Source: Acidimicrobiia bacterium (GTDB lineage Bacteria > Actinomycetota > Acidimicrobiia > Acidimicrobiales > Bin134). From it: a stretch of 57,581 nucleotides of DNA. The position numbers were made by a program, and so were the translations under genes. Shown one piece after another: positions 29,202-37,650 of the stretch. Under the pieces are notes generated by a model, which saw nothing but the letters and a program-made list of their open reading frames with translations, had not been told where the DNA came from and made no database searches. The stretch is taken from contig JAJEGM010000007.1 of assembly GCA_022819825.1 (NCBI GenBank), positions 1 through 57,581 on the forward strand. The letters run 5' to 3'. Within the stretch, counting starts at the first letter, position 1. Each line of letters opens with the position of its first letter.

Positions 29202-30815
29202 TTAGCTGACATCGGCCATCAGGATGGGGGGGTTGTGGAGGTGGGTGACGGTGGGCTGGCGGCCCACGGTGTCGCTGGCGATCTCGAGGGCGTCTTGGAG
29301 GGTGGAGGCGGGGCGGAAGCCCATGCGCTGCACCGCTCGGGTGTCGCCGCCCACGATGATGACCTCGCCCAGGTGCTGAAGGGCATGGGCCCCCCAGTAC
29401 CACATGTAGAAGGGGTGGACGCCGTGGTAGGCGTACGACGTGCGGTACAGGTGGATGTACCACTCGTCCTCGGCGAACTGGCGCTCGTATTTCGCCTCGA
29501 TCTCGACGGGGTCGGTGGTGTCGGCCAGCACCTGCTCGAAGAAATCGATGTAGCTGGGATGGTGTACCGGGTGGAACTCCCAGCGGGTGGGGTGGCCCAT
29601 GATCACCACGCCGCCCTCTCGCACCAGCGGGCGCCCCCGATAGAGGTTGAAGAAGTAGCCCAGCCCCAGGCACATGACCAGGATGGGGTTCATCACCGAG
29701 TTCACGTTGTAGGGGCATATGTAGGGCAGGCCCATGGTCAAGATGTCGGTCTGGCCCTCCACGGGCACCAGGTGCTGGGCGTACACGTTCTCGGTGGTCA
29801 CCTTGTGGACGGCCTCCACCTCGCCGGCCTGCACCGAGGTCAGCTCATAGGGCGCCCGCCACGACTGGAAGATCTGGCGGGCTGTCTGGGGCGGGGCGTA
29901 CTTCAGCCCGGTGGTCATGGCCACGAAGGCGGCCCGGTCTTTGACCGTCCACTCCCACTCCCGCTTCTGGAGCATGGCCAGCGGCCCGTCCACCCCGAAG
30001 GTGTTGTTGTTGACCGTGGTCTCGATCTGGAAGATCTTCACCCCGGCGTCGCGCAGCACCTTGCCCATGCGCCAGTTGGAGGCGTGCAGCTCGGAGCGGT
30101 GCTGGTCCATGAATGACTTGGACTCCTGCATCGTCTTGACGTTGTGGTGGTGGCGCAGCCCCTGGTAGCCGGCCAGGCCGGTGGCGGTGCTCTTGTGGCC
30201 GCCGTCCATGGCCACCAGGTTGATGTTCACGTACACCACCAGGTCGCTCTCGGCAGCCCGCTTGGAGAACTGCACTTCCTCGCCGTGGGGAGTGGTGCCC
30301 AGCACCACCATGCCGTCGGGGTCCTCGGCGTCGTGGTTGTAGAGGCAGCCCGAGGGGGCGAAGGCGTCGTAGGTGCGGTCGCCCAGCGAGTAGCGCAGCT
30401 CGTCCTCGGTCATGCGCCGGTGCAGGGCCAGCGCGGCGATGATGTGAACGTCGTCCACCCCGGCCGCCGCGGCCATCTCCAGCACTTGCTCGATCACCAT
30501 CTGGCGGATGTCGGGGCGGCGCATGGGGGGCAGCGGCAGGGAGATGTCGTCGAAGGCGATGGTGAGCTTCATGCCCGGGCGGAGCTGGGCGGGCAGCGGA
30601 TCCTGGTTGATGGGGTTGAGCAGCGCCCGGCGGATGGCGCCCTCGGGGTCGGCCAGGCCCAGCAGCGGCTCGGCCGGGTAGATCACCCGGCTGCGCCCGG
30701 CCGGGAGCTTCTCGGTGCGGAAGCCCTCGCCGTGGTGGAACAGGATCGGGGGCGTGGAGCGGTCTACCTCCAGCACCATGCCCGGGCGGGGGGTGGGCCG
30801 CACTCGGTCTTTCAT
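29202..30815 (-). CDS. LarA-like protein (DUF2088, lactate racemase domain)
   Basis: A 537-residue protein with an N-terminal domain related to the nickel-pincer lactate racemase LarA. Visible family features are LTIAFDDISLPLPPMRRPDIRQMV, AALALHRRMTEDELRYSLG with the conserved HR...E, and AMDGGHKSTATGLAGY. It is about 110 residues longer than LarA, and its C-terminal half (NPILVMCLGLGYFFNLY, FHPVHHPSYIDFFEQ, HPFYMWYWGAH) is Trp/Tyr/His-rich. The pincer-processing genes larB, larC and larE are not nearby. Start ATG overlaps the stop of the upstream reductase-HAD fusion (ATGA), so the two are coupled. The reaction is unknown; a 2-hydroxyacid epimerase is possible. Confidence 0.8.
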   Translation of the reverse strand: MKDRVRPTPRPGMVLEVDRSTPPILFHHGEGFRTEKLPAGRSRVIYPAEPLLGLADPEGAIRRALLNPINQDPLPAQLRPGMKLTIAFDDISLPLPPMRRPDIRQMVIEQVLEMAAAAGVDDVHIIAALALHRRMTEDELRYSLGDRTYDAFAPSGCLYNHDAEDPDGMVVLGTTPHGEEVQFSKRAAESDLVVYVNINLVAMDGGHKSTATGLAGYQGLRHHHNVKTMQESKSFMDQHRSELHASNWRMGKVLRDAGVKIFQIETTVNNNTFGVDGPLAMLQKREWEWTVKDRAAFVAMTTGLKYAPPQTARQIFQSWRAPYELTSVQAGEVEAVHKVTTENVYAQHLVPVEGQTDILTMGLPYICPYNVNSVMNPILVMCLGLGYFFNLYRGRPLVREGGVVIMGHPTRWEFHPVHHPSYIDFFEQVLADTTDPVEIEAKYERQFAEDEWYIHLYRTSYAYHGVHPFYMWYWGAHALQHLGEVIIVGGDTRAVQRMGFRPASTLQDALEIASDTVGRQPTVTHLHNPPILMADVS

Positions 30816-33124
30816 GATGCCTTCCGGCTTCCGATTGGGAGCAGCTTGCGGGGGCCGCCGGGGGCTTTGTCGAAGTACTCGATGAGCCAGCCCCGCTTGC
30901 GGGCCAGCATGGCCAGCTTGGGCTCGGGGTTCACTGCCACCGGGTAGCCCACCGCCTCCAGCAGGGCCAGGTCGCTGGCCGAGTCGGCGTAGGCCACCGA
31001 CTCCGACATGAGCAGCCCTTCTGCATTGGCGAAGTCGCGCAGCACTTCGGCCCGCGACTCGCTGGTGGGCGGCACCTCGGCGAGTTGCCCGGTGTAGGCG
31101 CCGTGGGACTGGGCCAGTTCCGCGCACACGATGTGGTCGAACAGCGGGCGCAGCGGCTCCACAATGAAGTCGAGCGCGCCGGTGATCAGCACGGTGGTGT
31201 GTCCCACGGCTCGATGCTGGCGCACCCGGCGGATGGCCGCGGGGTAGGACTGAGTCAAAATCAGGTCGCTGAACATCTCGCCGGAGTCCTCGGCCATCTG
31301 CTCTATCGGTGCCCCTTGGTAGCGGCGGTAGAAGTGGCGGAGGAAGTCGCTGCGGTCCCGGTGGTCCAGGGCCAGAAGCGAAGGGGCCTCCAGCAAGATC
31401 TTGGCCACCAGTCGGGCCCGTTCGTCCAAAGGCAGTCGCCTGGTGGCCAGCCAGCCGTAGGCCATGACCACGTTGGCGGCGATGACGGTGTTCTCCAGGT
31501 CGAAGGCGGCCATGTGTCGGTCGGGGGAGAGGATCTGGGTTCGCTGGCGGACCTTGCGAGACGGTCCCGAGCGCCCCGACGGGGCGGTCTTGACTCGGCC
31601 CTGGGCCACCACGGTGGGCAAGTGGATGTCGGTCACGTAGTGGGGCCAGTCGATGATCCGGGGGTCGAAGCAGTACAGCCCCTTGTCTTCGTCGTCCAGG
31701 CTGTCCCACAACTCCAGCAGCCGGTTCACGCCGAACAGGGCTTCGCACTCGGTGTAGGCCCCGTAGAGCTCCACGTAGCCCAGTGCCCGCTCCACCTGGT
31801 CGCGGCGCTCGTCCAGGTCGGCGGTGATCTCGGCTTGGCGGCCCCGGATGGGCAGTCGCCCCAGCACCCGCTCACCGGCGTTCAGCCCGGTCCGCAGCCG
31901 TCTGAGCTGGCGGACCACCCGGCCCCGGCCCGGATAGGTCCAGTTGGGCGGGGGGATGGGCTGGTCGCGGTCGTCGTATATGGGATTCTCGCTGAACCAG
32001 CTGTGGGCCAGATCCACCAGCTGGTTGAATCGGAACGGGTTGATCGCTCCCGACGCCACCTGGATGATCTGGCGGTCGGTGTCGTGGCCCCGGGCGGCCA
32101 CCGCACAGATGGCCGCGGCCACCAGATCCACCGGGATCACGTCCAGCACTCCCTGGGGGATGCCGGGGAAGTCGGTGAGCAGCCCCCGGCCGTAGCCGAT
32201 GATGATGGGCTCGGCCATGCGGAAGCCCCGGATCCACCCCGGGAATGGCTCGGCATAGGCCGACTCGATGATCGACGGCCGCACGGTGGAGACCTCCAGG
32301 TCGCCCTTGATCTCGGTCACCGCGGTCTCGGCCAGCGCCTTGGTGAAGGCGTAGGCATCGGGGAAGCCCAGCGAGGCGGCCCGCGACCGACCGGCCTCCA
32401 CCATCTGGTCGTTGACCCAGCGGCTGCGGAGCTGCTCGGTCTTGGCGGCCAGCGCTGGGGTGCCGGCCGCCCCCAGCTCATGGCGGGCCCGGCTGCGGAA
32501 CTCCTCCAGTCGGGCGGGATCGCGGCTCTCGGTCTCGGTGGTGATGCGCCGGCGGCGGCTGGCCTCGGCCTCGTCTTGCCATGACACCGGCACGTACATG
32601 GGGCCGTCGGCCAGGGGCTCTTCGGGGGCGTTCCCCCGGCGGCTCCCGGCCACATAACAGGTGGACACCGCGATGAAGTGGGGGGACACCCCCATCTCGT
32701 TGAGCATGTTCACCAGTCGCACCGGCCCCATGAGGTTGACTTCCACCGCGGTGTCCAGCGGGTTGTCGAACGCCACCGCGGCGGCCGAGTGGATGACGAT
32801 ATCGCAGTTGGCGATCAGCTCTCGGCCGGGGTCGTCGAGGCCCAAGCCGTCGACGCCCACGTCACCGGACACGCCGGTGATCCGTTCCTGGCAGAGCCGT
32901 TCGAACTCGTCGGTGCCCGATTGGTCGCGCAGCCGGTCGAAGACGTCGTTGCGAATAATCTCCCGGCGAATGCGCTGCTCGACCCCTCGGCGTCCGGGGC
33001 GTACCAACAGCACCAATTCCACCTCGGGCACACAGCGCAGCAGCCGCTCAACGAGAGCGGTGCCCAGGAAACCGGTCGTGCCGGTGATCGCCAGCCGCTT
33101 GCCGGCCAGCGCATCAGAGATCAC
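30812..33124 (-). CDS. fatty acyl reductase-like SDR fused to a HAD-IB hydrolase domain
   Basis: A 770-residue two-domain protein. Residues 1-400 are an extended short-chain reductase of the thioester/fatty acyl-CoA reductase type: nucleotide motif TGTTGFLG, IHSAAAVAF, and YAFTK as YxxxK. After a linker, residues ~535-765 are a HAD-IB hydrolase: motif I FDLENTVI, motif II VLITGA, motif IV ADSASDLALLEAVG. Motif I has Glu where most HAD enzymes have the second Asp (DxD), which may alter or weaken phosphatase action. The gene starts with GTG; a TAAAAC -10-like box just upstream suggests a leaderless mRNA. It is coupled to the LarA-like gene. Confidence 0.9.
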   Translation of the reverse strand: MISDALAGKRLAITGTTGFLGTALVERLLRCVPEVELVLLVRPGRRGVEQRIRREIIRNDVFDRLRDQSGTDEFERLCQERITGVSGDVGVDGLGLDDPGRELIANCDIVIHSAAAVAFDNPLDTAVEVNLMGPVRLVNMLNEMGVSPHFIAVSTCYVAGSRRGNAPEEPLADGPMYVPVSWQDEAEASRRRRITTETESRDPARLEEFRSRARHELGAAGTPALAAKTEQLRSRWVNDQMVEAGRSRAASLGFPDAYAFTKALAETAVTEIKGDLEVSTVRPSIIESAYAEPFPGWIRGFRMAEPIIIGYGRGLLTDFPGIPQGVLDVIPVDLVAAAICAVAARGHDTDRQIIQVASGAINPFRFNQLVDLAHSWFSENPIYDDRDQPIPPPNWTYPGRGRVVRQLRRLRTGLNAGERVLGRLPIRGRQAEITADLDERRDQVERALGYVELYGAYTECEALFGVNRLLELWDSLDDEDKGLYCFDPRIIDWPHYVTDIHLPTVVAQGRVKTAPSGRSGPSRKVRQRTQILSPDRHMAAFDLENTVIAANVVMAYGWLATRRLPLDERARLVAKILLEAPSLLALDHRDRSDFLRHFYRRYQGAPIEQMAEDSGEMFSDLILTQSYPAAIRRVRQHRAVGHTTVLITGALDFIVEPLRPLFDHIVCAELAQSHGAYTGQLAEVPPTSESRAEVLRDFANAEGLLMSESVAYADSASDLALLEAVGYPVAVNPEPKLAMLARKRGWLIEYFDKAPGGPRKLLPIGSRKAS

Positions 33125-33207
33125 CGCAGTGTTTTACCAAACCCAGGGACTTTTCCCCAGCCACTCGCACTCTTGGCAGTCGATAGTCGCGGTGCGGAGC
33201 CATTGTC

Positions 33208-34266
33208 TCAGCGGTCAGTGCGACGGTGCTGACGGCGGCGCTCGAAGCGCTCCACGGCCAGGTCCACCAGCGTCTCGATGAGCTTCGGGTAGGAGAGTCC
33301 GGAGGCTTGCCACAGTTTGGGGTACATGCTGATGGGGGTGAAGCCGGGAATGGTGTTGACCTCGCTGAGCAGCATGCCCCGGCCCTCGGCTTCGTAGAGG
33401 AAGTCCACCCGGGCCATCCCCTCGCACCGCAAGGCCCGATACGCGGCCACGGCCAAGCGTTGCGCTTCTTGGGCGGCTGCCTCGGAGATGTGGGCGGGAA
33501 CCAATAGATCGGCGCCATCGGTGAGGTATTTGTCGGCGTAGTCGTAGAAGTCAGCACCGGGCACGATCTCGCCGGGGACCGATGCCTTGGGGTCGCGGTT
33601 GCCCAGTACAGACACCTCGATCTCTTGGCCGGTGACAGCTTCCTCGATGATCAGAGTCTCGTCATACTGGGCGGCAGCCTCGAGCGCTTTGACCGTCTCG
33701 AGTTCGGTGGTGGCTCGGCTCACCCCCACCGACGAACCCATGTTGGCCGGCTTCACGAACAGCGGTAGTCCCAACTCTGCAATGGCCTGTTCGGCCACCG
33801 CCTCAGAGCGATCGCTGGCCGCTGCCGTTCGGTAGCGGCACTGGGGAAGTCCGTGCTGGGTGCACACCAGCTTGGCCATGGCCTTGTCCATGCACAACGC
33901 CGAGGCCAGCACGCCCGATCCCACATAGGGGACATCGGCCACTTCCAGCAGCCCTTGAATCGTGCCGTCTTCGCCCATAGGGCCGTGAATGAGGGGGAAC
34001 ACCACCGTGTCGGGCTCAGCGAATATCTCGGCCGGGGCCACGGCAAGGCCGTCGGCGTCCAACCGGTCGGGGAGGGGATCGGGAAGCTCGGCCAGCCGCC
34101 ACTGCCCCTCCCGGTTTATGCCCAGCGCCACCGTCTCGAAGCGGTCCTTGTCGGCCGCGGCAGCCACATGGCGGGCCGAAACACAGGACACGTCGTGTTC
34201 GGCCGACCGGCCGCCAAAAAGCAGCACCAAGCGGGTGCGGGTTCCCACAGGCCGACGGTACCCCAC
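33208..34266 (-). CDS. ddl: D-alanine-D-alanine ligase
   Basis: A 352-residue ATP-grasp ligase that makes D-Ala-D-Ala for peptidoglycan. N-terminal LVLLFGGRSAEHDVSCVSARHV, the MDKAMAKLVCTQHGLP region, KPANMGSSVGVSRA and the C-terminal EVNTIPGFTPISMYPKL show a complete enzyme. Two GTG starts are possible (34266, with GAGG 8 nt upstream, or 34248); I keep the first. It is divergent from murF across a 30-nt spacer that holds little more than the two ribosome-binding sites. The pair makes the dipeptide and then ligates it. Confidence 0.96.
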   Translation of the reverse strand: MGYRRPVGTRTRLVLLFGGRSAEHDVSCVSARHVAAAADKDRFETVALGINREGQWRLAELPDPLPDRLDADGLAVAPAEIFAEPDTVVFPLIHGPMGEDGTIQGLLEVADVPYVGSGVLASALCMDKAMAKLVCTQHGLPQCRYRTAAASDRSEAVAEQAIAELGLPLFVKPANMGSSVGVSRATTELETVKALEAAAQYDETLIIEEAVTGQEIEVSVLGNRDPKASVPGEIVPGADFYDYADKYLTDGADLLVPAHISEAAAQEAQRLAVAAYRALRCEGMARVDFLYEAEGRGMLLSEVNTIPGFTPISMYPKLWQASGLSYPKLIETLVDLAVERFERRRQHRRTDR

Positions 34267-34296
34267 CGATTGCCTCGACAGTGGGAGGCTAAGCGT

Positions 34297-35601
34297 GTGC
34301 GAATGTCGGCATCGGAGGTGGCTCGAGCGGCCGGTGGCCGTCTGGTGGGTCCCGACGTCGAACTGTCGGGATTCTCGATCGACTCAAGGACGGCGGCTTC
34401 AGGCGAGTTGTTCGTGCCGGTGGTGGCCGAGCGAGACGGCCACGACTTCATCGACGACGCCTTGGCCGCGGGGGCAGCGGCCTATCTGACCTCTGTGGCC
34501 CCCCAGGGAGCCACCGCGGTGGTGGTGGACGACACTGCCGCGGCCTTGGCCGAGTTGGGCCGCCACGCCCGCAGCCGGTTCACCGGCCCGGTGGTGGGCA
34601 TCACCGGGTCGGTGGGCAAGACCTCGGTGAAGGACATGGCCGCAGCGGCCATAGGGGCGGACCGACCGACCCACGCCAGCCCGATGTCGTTCAATAACGA
34701 ACTGGGCGTGCCGCTCACACTGGTGAATCGGCCGGACGGCGCCGAAGCGATGGTGGTGGAGATGGGGGCTCGGGGCATGGGCCATATCGCCTGGCTCTGC
34801 TCGCTGGCCCGGCCCACCGTGGGCGTGGTGACCTCGGTTGGGGCAGCGCATACCGAGTTGTTCGGCACGGTGGAGGCCGTGGCCGAGGCTAAAGGCGAGT
34901 TGGTGGAGTCGCTGGACAGCTCCGGCGTTGCCGTGCTCAACGCCGACCAGCCACTCGTGGCGGATATGGCCAAGCGAACCGAAGCGCAGGTGCTGACCTT
35001 TGGCCGAACGAGCGGAGATGTGCGGGCCACCGAGGTGAGCTTGGACGACAGCCTGCGGGCCCAATTCCGGCTGGAGACACCCAATGGGCAGGCCGATGTG
35101 GCCCTGGCGGTGTGCGGCGAACACATGGTGGACAACGCGCTGGCGGCGGCCGCGGCGGCGTTGGCCGTAGGGGTAGGGGTGGATGAGATCGCCGCCGGGT
35201 TGGGCTCGGCTCAACTGTCGCCGTGGCGCATGGAGGTGACCACGCTGGAGTCGGGGGCGGTGCTCATCAACGATGCCTACAACGCCAATCCCATGTCGAT
35301 GGCCGCCGGGCTGCACTCGCTGGCCGCCGTGGACCGACCCCGCCGAGTGGCGGTGCTGGGAGAAATGGCCGAACTGGGTGACCGGACCGCAGCCGAACAT
35401 GCCGCCATTGGTGCCTTGGCCCAAGAACTGGGTATTGAGGTCATTCCGGTAGCCACCGCGGATTTCGGGCCTTCACCAGTCGCTGATGCCGCTGCCGCGG
35501 TAGCAGCGCTTGGTCCACTCGAAGGCGACATCGCCGTGCTGGTCAAGGCCAGCCGCGCCGCTGGCCTGGAGGCGGTGGCCGAAGCGCTGCCCAAGATCTG
35601 A
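34297..35601 (+). CDS. murF: UDP-N-acetylmuramoyl-tripeptide-D-alanyl-D-alanine ligase
   Basis: A 434-residue cytoplasmic Mur ligase that adds D-Ala-D-Ala to the UDP-MurNAc-tripeptide. The ATP motif GITGSVGKTSVKD is near residue 108, followed by the MurF-type MSFNNELGVPLT, EMGARGMGHIA and the C-terminal NDAYNANPMSMAAGLHSL. I start at GTG 34297, with GGGAGG 8 nt upstream; an in-frame ATG two codons later is the alternative. It uses the product of the divergent ddl gene. mraY and other mur genes are not in this window. Confidence 0.95.
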   Translation: MRMSASEVARAAGGRLVGPDVELSGFSIDSRTAASGELFVPVVAERDGHDFIDDALAAGAAAYLTSVAPQGATAVVVDDTAAALAELGRHARSRFTGPVVGITGSVGKTSVKDMAAAAIGADRPTHASPMSFNNELGVPLTLVNRPDGAEAMVVEMGARGMGHIAWLCSLARPTVGVVTSVGAAHTELFGTVEAVAEAKGELVESLDSSGVAVLNADQPLVADMAKRTEAQVLTFGRTSGDVRATEVSLDDSLRAQFRLETPNGQADVALAVCGEHMVDNALAAAAAALAVGVGVDEIAAGLGSAQLSPWRMEVTTLESGAVLINDAYNANPMSMAAGLHSLAAVDRPRRVAVLGEMAELGDRTAAEHAAIGALAQELGIEVIPVATADFGPSPVADAAAAVAALGPLEGDIAVLVKASRAAGLEAVAEALPKI

Positions 35602-35670
35602 AGTCGGCCGCGGTTCGCGGTTGTTCCAAGTGGATGTACTGTCGGGGTTTCGGCGATCGAGGAGGCGGAG

Positions 35671-37059
35671 ATGGACTTTCGGGAGCGGACGGTGCAGGAG
35701 TGGGCCGCCGCGGTGCAGAGCAGGGAACTATCGGCCCGGGAAATGGTTGAGGCATCTTTAGCGGCCATCGACGCCCAACAGGAGCTAAACGCCTTCGTGG
35801 CTACCGACCCCGAGCGGTCGTTGGCCGAGGCCGACGAGATCGACGCCCGACTTGCCTCCGGCGACGAGGTCGGGCCACTGGCCGGTATTCCGTTCGGGGT
35901 CAAAGACCTGGAGGACGCCGCCGGGTATGTGACCACCCAGGGTTCGTTCCTGCACTCCGACGACCCGCCGGCTGAGGCCGACAGCATTCTGGTGGGGCGG
36001 CTGCGGGCTGCGGGCTGCGTGGTGATGGGAAAGACCAACACGCCGGAGTTCGGCTGGACCGGCGACACCTACAACCCCGTGTTCGGGGCCACCGGCAACC
36101 CATGGAACCCGAAGCGCTCGCCGGGCGGGTCGTCGGGGGGCACTGCGGCCGCTCTCATGGCGGGCCTAGTGCCGGTGTGTACCGGTTCCGACGGGGGCGG
36201 CTCCATCCGCATTCCTGCCGCGGCCTGCGGATTCAGCGGCTTCAAGGCCAGTCTGGGCCGGGTGCCGGTGGAGGGGACCTACCGGCTGTGGCCCCTATCG
36301 GTCCACGGGCCGATGGCGCTGCGGGTGGCCGACATCGCCTTCGTACAAGACCTGGTGATGGGGCCGTCGCCCCGCGACCTCGACTCGCTGCCCCGCCCCG
36401 ACCGGTCATGGCGCCAAGCGTTGGACGAGGACTGGCAGCCCAAGCGAGTGGTGTGGTGCCCGGCGCCCGACGGCAAGCCGTCCGACGCCGAGGTGGTGGC
36501 GGTGTGCGAGGCCGCGGTGGCCCAGATGGAGGCGGCTGGCGTGGCCGTTGAGGTCCGGGAGGAGGGCCTGTTCAACGACCCGATCTGGGAGTACGTGCTG
36601 TTGTCGGCCAACGCGGTGTCGGGTGAGCTAGGCGAGCTTACCGAAGAGCAGATGGAGCAGATCACCCCCGGTCTGCGCTACTACTTCGGGCTGTCCACCA
36701 GTCCCCAAGTGGCTGATTTCAACCGGGCGCTCGACATCTTCTACGAGATGTCCGAAACACTCAACGGTGTGCTGGCCGAAGCCGACCTGCTGCTCACCCC
36801 CACTGTGGCGGGCCATTTTCCCCAGTGCGGGGGCCAGGGACTGGTCAACGGCGAGCTCGTCGACAACTGGATCCGCCACACCTACCCGTACAACCTGACC
36901 CGGCTGCCCGCGGGCAGCGTCCGGGCCGGCTTCGCCGCCGACGGCATGCCGGTGGGGCTCCAGTTGGTGGGCCCGCAGCTCAGCGATGTGCGGGTGCTCC
37001 AGGCCATGGCCTACTGCGAACAACTCTTCGCTCCGCCAATGTGGCCTGAGCTATCCTGA
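35671..37059 (+). CDS. amidase signature family protein
   Basis: A 462-residue amidase-signature hydrolase. The Ser-cisSer-Lys triad is visible: Lys in PFGVKDLED near residue 75, the cis-Ser in SPGGSSGG near residue 152 and the nucleophile in GSDGGGSIRIPAA near residue 172. Length is typical. Members hydrolyse amides or short peptide-like nitrogen compounds and this one has no linked gene that sets its substrate. It is not a credible GatA because gatB and gatC are absent here. Start ATG follows GAGG about 9 nt upstream (GAGGCGGAGATG). tRNA-Val begins 9 nt after the stop. Confidence 0.93.
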   Translation: MDFRERTVQEWAAAVQSRELSAREMVEASLAAIDAQQELNAFVATDPERSLAEADEIDARLASGDEVGPLAGIPFGVKDLEDAAGYVTTQGSFLHSDDPPAEADSILVGRLRAAGCVVMGKTNTPEFGWTGDTYNPVFGATGNPWNPKRSPGGSSGGTAAALMAGLVPVCTGSDGGGSIRIPAAACGFSGFKASLGRVPVEGTYRLWPLSVHGPMALRVADIAFVQDLVMGPSPRDLDSLPRPDRSWRQALDEDWQPKRVVWCPAPDGKPSDAEVVAVCEAAVAQMEAAGVAVEVREEGLFNDPIWEYVLLSANAVSGELGELTEEQMEQITPGLRYYFGLSTSPQVADFNRALDIFYEMSETLNGVLAEADLLLTPTVAGHFPQCGGQGLVNGELVDNWIRHTYPYNLTRLPAGSVRAGFAADGMPVGLQLVGPQLSDVRVLQAMAYCEQLFAPPMWPELS

Positions 37060-37068
37060 ACGACCCCC

Positions 37069-37142
37069 GGACCGTTAGCTCAGATGGCCAGAGCGCTCGC
37101 CTCACACGCGAGAGGTCACTGGTTCAAGTCCAGTACGGTCCA
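37069..37142 (+). tRNA. tRNA-Val (anticodon CAC)
   Basis: A 74-nt cloverleaf: acceptor GGACCGT/ACGGTCC, D arm with AGATGGCCA, anticodon stem CTCGC/GCGAG enclosing CTCACAC (anticodon CAC), T arm CACTGG-TTCAAGT-CCAGT region. Discriminator is A and the 3' CCA is not encoded (the genome reads CCG). Confidence 0.96.
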
Positions 37143-37171
37143 CCGCTGAGTCTCGTTTCGTACAGGTTGGG

Positions 37172-37630
37172 CTAGCCCCCCATCAAGGGGCCATCGGACA
37201 TCGACTCGATGGTGGACTGGGCCAGAACGTTGTGGTCGGCGTCGAGGGTTTCGAAGAGCACGCCGGTGGGGGAGTGGAGGTTGAACAGCACGATGGCCCC
37301 ATCGGGTCCGCCCCGCTCCATGTGAATTTCGCCGGAAGGGCTCTGGCTGTAGGTGCCGGCCGGCTTGATCTTGTGGACGGTCTCGCCGTTGGAACCCACA
37401 TCGAACACATGGTGCTCGCCCTGGAGCACCAGGGTGCGGGTGGCGGCCACGTGGCGGTGGAAGTGGCAATGGGAGTGGGGGGCGAAGCGCACCAGCAAGT
37501 CGAGCGTGCCGAGGTCGGCCTGGGAGCCGAGCACGGCCACGTCGAACTCAATGGGATAGTCGAACTCCGGACCGCCTTCCATATGGGTCCAGTCCACGTC
37601 AGTCAGGTCGAATCGAGCCTCAAAGGTCAT
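37172..37630 (-). CDS. cupin-domain protein
   Basis: A 152-residue single-domain protein with a likely metal-binding cupin barrel: HSHCHFHRHVAATRTLVLQGEHH holds His-rich motif 1, and GEIHMERGGPDGAIVLFNLHS resembles motif 2. The family is related to ChrR-like and acetylacetone dioxygenase-like cupins but no function follows from that. It is divergent from the flavin monooxygenase, with 20 nt between the two ATGs, so the promoters must overlap coding sequence of the neighbour and the pair may be co-regulated. Confidence 0.8.
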   Translation of the reverse strand: MTFEARFDLTDVDWTHMEGGPEFDYPIEFDVAVLGSQADLGTLDLLVRFAPHSHCHFHRHVAATRTLVLQGEHHVFDVGSNGETVHKIKPAGTYSQSPSGEIHMERGGPDGAIVLFNLHSPTGVLFETLDADHNVLAQSTIESMSDGPLMGG

Positions 37631-37650
37631 GGGCCGTATCGTAGTGAGTT

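Noticed and set aside
29718..31748. Long minus-strand extensions in front of the PlsC and LarA-like genes
   Set aside because: They are shadows of the LarA-like and reductase-HAD genes; residues are Arg/Pro/Gly-rich and unlike the family, so the starts were set at the native ATGs.
35671..37059. Amidase as GatA of GatCAB
   Set aside because: The sequence matches general amidases and no gatB or gatC is adjacent; glnS in the window also weakens that reading.
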